From assembly GCA_900554535.1 (NCBI GenBank), contig USIA01000084.1, forward strand, positions 1-8,087: a stretch of DNA of 8,087 nt, read 5' to 3'. Below the pieces are notes generated by a model. The model searched no databases, was not told the origin of the DNA, and saw only the letters and a program-made list of their open reading frames with translations. Both the position numbers and the translations under genes were made by a program. Below are positions 5,947 through 8,087 of the stretch, in pieces (within the stretch, counting starts at the first letter, position 1; every line of letters starts with the position of its first letter). The DNA is from an uncultured Oscillospiraceae bacterium (GTDB lineage: Bacteria > Bacillota > Clostridia > Oscillospirales > Acutalibacteraceae).

Positions 5947-7020
5947 TTAGCTGCACAAAATCGAGGCGATCTTTTCGCTGGCGTGGCCGTCGCCAAAAGG
6001 CTGCGCCTCCCGCGCAGCCGGGTCCTGCGCTGTGTGCAGCGCTTTCTCAAGAATATCCGAGGTGGTGAGATCTGCCAGCACATTCCAGCCGCCGGCAAGC
6101 GTCTCGACCCATTCGGTCTCTTTGCGCAGCGTGACGCACGGCACCTCCATGAACCACGCTTCCTTCTGCAGGCCGCCGCTGTCCGTAAGCACCTGCTTGG
6201 CGCCGCTGGTCAGCAGCAGCATTTCCAGATACCCCACCGGGTCAATCAGCTGAATATTCCGATAGCCGCGGCGCTGCAGCGCCTCTTCGGCCAACCCGCG
6301 CGTGCGTGGATGGATCGGCACCACCACGCGGTCTGGCAGCTGTTCAAATGCGTCGAAGATGCGTTCAATAGCAGCCTCGCCGCCGTCCGTGGTCTCGGCC
6401 CGGTGCAGGGTCGCCAGACGGTACTGCTTCGGCACAATGCCGAGCGTATCGTAAATCTTGCGCTTCTCCGGGTTTTCGAGCGCAACCTTGCGGAAATGCA
6501 GGACACTGTCCAGCATCACATCGCCCGTAACAAATACGCCTTCTTCAATCCCCTCATGCGCGAGGCTTTTGCGCGCGGTTTCGGTCGGGCAAAAGAGCCA
6601 TGTGCTGATGTGATCGCTCAAAATACGATTTTGCTCCTCCGGCATGCGCATGTTGTGCGAGCGCAGGCCCGCCTCCACATGTGCGACCGGGATGTGCAGC
6701 TTGGACGCAGCCAAAGCGCCAGCCAGCGTGGAATTCGTATCGCCATAGACGAGTACAGCGTCCGGCTTTTCCTTAAAAAGCACCTCTTCGACGCCGATCA
6801 GCATCTCGCCGGTCTGGCGGCCATGCGTGCCGCTGCCAATGCCCAGATTATAGGCGGGGTGCGGAATTTTCAATTCCTCGAAAAACACGTCGGACATATT
6901 GGCATCATAATGCTGGCCCGTATGCACCAGGACCTCCTGGCAATGAGACTTGAGCGCGGCGGACACGACGCTCGCCTTGATGAACTGGGGCCGCGCGCCC
7001 ACAACCGTCACAATTTTCAT
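5947..7020 (-). CDS. wecB: UDP-GlcNAc 2-epimerase family protein, WbpI-like
   Basis: A 357-residue non-hydrolysing UDP-sugar 2-epimerase of the WecB/MnaA/WbpI family, near the usual 355-380. Seen: GARPQ (8-12), HTGQH (33-37), GDTNST (93-98) with D94, HVEAGLR (114-120) with E116, MPEEQNR (126-132), LHRAE (205-209), HPRTRG (237-242), DSGGLQKEA (280-288) and RKETEW (299-304). All catalytic and UDP-binding positions are present. WecB makes UDP-ManNAc from UDP-GlcNAc; WbpI does the same 2-epimerisation on UDP-2,3-diacetamido-glucuronate. The phrases FIKASVVS, DANMSDVFF and SGTHGRQTGEML, together with the WlbA/WbpB-like dehydrogenase beside it, lean towards WbpI, but plain UDP-GlcNAc as substrate cannot be excluded. 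Its ATG is one base after the dehydrogenase stop, so translation is likely coupled; its ribosome binding site AAGGTG lies within that gene's last codons. Confidence 0.92.
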   Translation of the reverse strand: MKIVTVVGARPQFIKASVVSAALKSHCQEVLVHTGQHYDANMSDVFFEELKIPHPAYNLGIGSGTHGRQTGEMLIGVEEVLFKEKPDAVLVYGDTNSTLAGALAASKLHIPVAHVEAGLRSHNMRMPEEQNRILSDHISTWLFCPTETARKSLAHEGIEEGVFVTGDVMLDSVLHFRKVALENPEKRKIYDTLGIVPKQYRLATLHRAETTDGGEAAIERIFDAFEQLPDRVVVPIHPRTRGLAEEALQRRGYRNIQLIDPVGYLEMLLLTSGAKQVLTDSGGLQKEAWFMEVPCVTLRKETEWVETLAGGWNVLADLTTSDILEKALHTAQDPAAREAQPFGDGHASEKIASILCS

Positions 7021-7021
7021 A

Positions 7022-8087
7022 TTACTTCACCTTGACGTCCGCTGTGCACATATCCGTGCTGGCAAATTCCAAGCCGTCGAATTTGACTGCCTGGCCGGTT
7101 TTCTGGCTCTTATAGGCGGCGAGGATGATCTTGAGCGCCTTGATGCCCTCATAGCCGGAAACCAGCGGCTGGGTGTGGGTGTTCACCGCATGGATATAAT
7201 TTGCATACAGCAGGTTGTGGCCGCTGCCATAAACGTCCTTCGGATCCGTGCCCGCGAGCTTGGCGACCACTTCGTCCTGCGGCGCAGGCTTTTCAAACTG
7301 CCAGGTCTGCACACGGTTGACGGCCAGGCCGCCGATGACCGCGCAGCCGGTCTCTCCGAAAATGGAGAGCGTCTCCTCCAGATTTTTCGGATATACACAG
7401 GCAGTGCCCTCGACGATGCCGATAGCGCCGTTTTTGAAGCGGATCAGGATGGCGCCGAAATCCTCGGCCTCAATGTCGCGCAGGTAATTGCCCGTCATCG
7501 CCATGATGGTGTCCGGCTCGCCGCCCAGGCTCCACTGCAACAGATCAATATTATGGATGCATTGGTTCATCAGCGTGCCGCCGTCCTGCGCCCAGGTGCC
7601 GCGCCACGGAGCCTGCGTATAATACGGCATCGTGCGGTTCCACAGGATGCGGGCTGTGCCGTTGACCAATTTGCCAAAGCGGCCATCGTCGAGCGCCTTG
7701 TGCAGCTGCTGGATTGGGTCGTTGAAACGGTTCTGGTGGCAGACGCCCAGCGTCACGCCCTTTTCTTCCGCTGCGTGGATCATGGCCTGCGCGTCCTTGG
7801 TAGAAAGCGCCATCGGCTTTTCCACCAAAACGTGCTTGCCGTGCGCGATGCAGTCAAGCGCAATCCCCGCGTGGAAGCCGCTCTCCGTGGCAATGGCGCA
7901 GGCATCGATCTGCTGCTCTGCCAGCGCCTGTTTATAATCCGTATAGACCAGCGCATCATAGCCGGCCTGCTCCCGGAGCATGGCGGCCTTTGCTTCGGCG
8001 CGCTCGCGCACAGGATCGCAGACCACCGCCAGCGTCATGCTGTCCTGATTGGCGGCAGCCCCCCCCCAGTGGTTTTTACGAGATGCT
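7022..8087 (-). CDS. Gfo/Idh/MocA sugar dehydrogenase, WlbA/WbpB-like (N-terminus cut by window edge)
   Basis: An NAD(P)-dependent sugar oxidoreductase. An ATG at 8038 gives 338 residues, but the frame stays open upstream to the edge. MTLAVVCDP is the second strand of the Rossmann fold, so the GxGxxG loop and the true start must lie off the window, probably 10-20 residues away. Counted from 8038: the second strand ends at D8, EKP with its catalytic lysine is at 73-75, followed by HQNRF (101-105), WRGTWAQDGGTLMNQ (145-159) and HNID (162-165) with its catalytic histidine. The WRGTWAQDGG block is typical of WlbA/WbpB, which oxidise C3 of UDP-GlcNAcA on the way to 2,3-diamino sugars. The epimerase gene follows after one base. 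A run of nine G in the coding strand (8067-8059) lies in this 5' part; with nine the frame is open and matches the fold. Other sugar substrates are possible. Confidence 0.88.
   Translation of the reverse strand, partial: ASRKNHWGGAAANQDSMTLAVVCDPVRERAEAKAAMLREQAGYDALVYTDYKQALAEQQIDACAIATESGFHAGIALDCIAHGKHVLVEKPMALSTKDAQAMIHAAEEKGVTLGVCHQNRFNDPIQQLHKALDDGRFGKLVNGTARILWNRTMPYYTQAPWRGTWAQDGGTLMNQCIHNIDLLQWSLGGEPDTIMAMTGNYLRDIEAEDFGAILIRFKNGAIGIVEGTACVYPKNLEETLSIFGETGCAVIGGLAVNRVQTWQFEKPAPQDEVVAKLAGTDPKDVYGSGHNLLYANYIHAVNTHTQPLVSGYEGIKALKIILAAYKSQKTGQAVKFDGLEFASTDMCTADVKVK
8059..8067. repeat. Homopolymer run of nine C (nine G in coding strand)
   Basis: Nine consecutive C on the plus strand lie inside the 5' end of the dehydrogenase gene, 20 bases from the window edge. 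It is by far the longest C or G run in the window. With nine bases the reading frame stays open; eight or ten would shift it. It may be a slippage-prone site or a base-count error. Confidence 0.7.

Noticed and set aside
5509..7035. A 508-codon open frame on the plus strand across the epimerase and glycosyltransferase genes
   Set aside because: It lies antisense to two genes with full sets of family motifs. Its translation is rich in R, H, A and Q with no recognisable domain, as expected from the complement of GC-rich codons.
7022..8038. The dehydrogenase gene starting at the ATG at 8038
   Set aside because: That start would remove the first strand and glycine-rich loop of the NAD-binding fold. 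The frame is open to the edge, so the gene is treated as partial.

Overview
The window looks like chromosomal DNA of a moderately GC-rich, low-oxygen Firmicute, most likely a clostridial relative of the Ruminococcaceae/Oscillospiraceae. This is inferred from strong GGAGG-type ribosome binding sites, sigma-A promoters close to consensus with 17-base spacers, compact rho-independent terminators, and gene content (an Rrf2 regulator beside an O-acetylhomoserine sulfhydrylase gene, a family 4 uracil-DNA glycosylase). No rRNA, tRNA, CRISPR array or mobile element is visible. No gene-free stretch exceeds 300 bases.

Left part (1-1478): a MoxR-type AAA+ ATPase gene runs leftward out of the window. It is divergent from an Rrf2-family regulator that has three cysteines in the place where IscR-like proteins hold an iron-sulfur cluster. 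The regulator has its own clear promoter (1012-1040).

Sulfur block (1479-3104): a strong promoter (1517-1545) is followed by a 17-base palindrome at the expected transcription start. Next come a 24-codon open frame with an excellent ribosome binding site, the gene metY (homocysteine or cysteine synthesis by direct sulfhydrylation), and a terminator. The Rrf2 protein is the obvious candidate regulator. The small frame is a candidate leader peptide and the most unusual item in the window.

DNA repair/methyltransferase pair (3105-4683): a near-perfect promoter (3169-3197) drives a [4Fe-4S] type 4 uracil-DNA glycosylase and, 21 bases on, a trans-aconitate 2-methyltransferase homologue. A hairpin that can serve both strands ends this unit and the convergent operon.

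Right part (4690-8087, minus strand): three tightly packed genes are read leftward. They are a Gfo/Idh/MocA sugar dehydrogenase of the WlbA/WbpB kind (its N-terminus lies off the right edge), a UDP-GlcNAc 2-epimerase family protein most like WbpI, and a family 4 glycosyltransferase. They look like the distal end of a surface polysaccharide or glycoprotein-glycan operon that makes and transfers an N-acetylated mannose-type or uronic sugar. A run of nine C (nine G in the coding strand) lies near the start of the dehydrogenase gene, close to the window edge.
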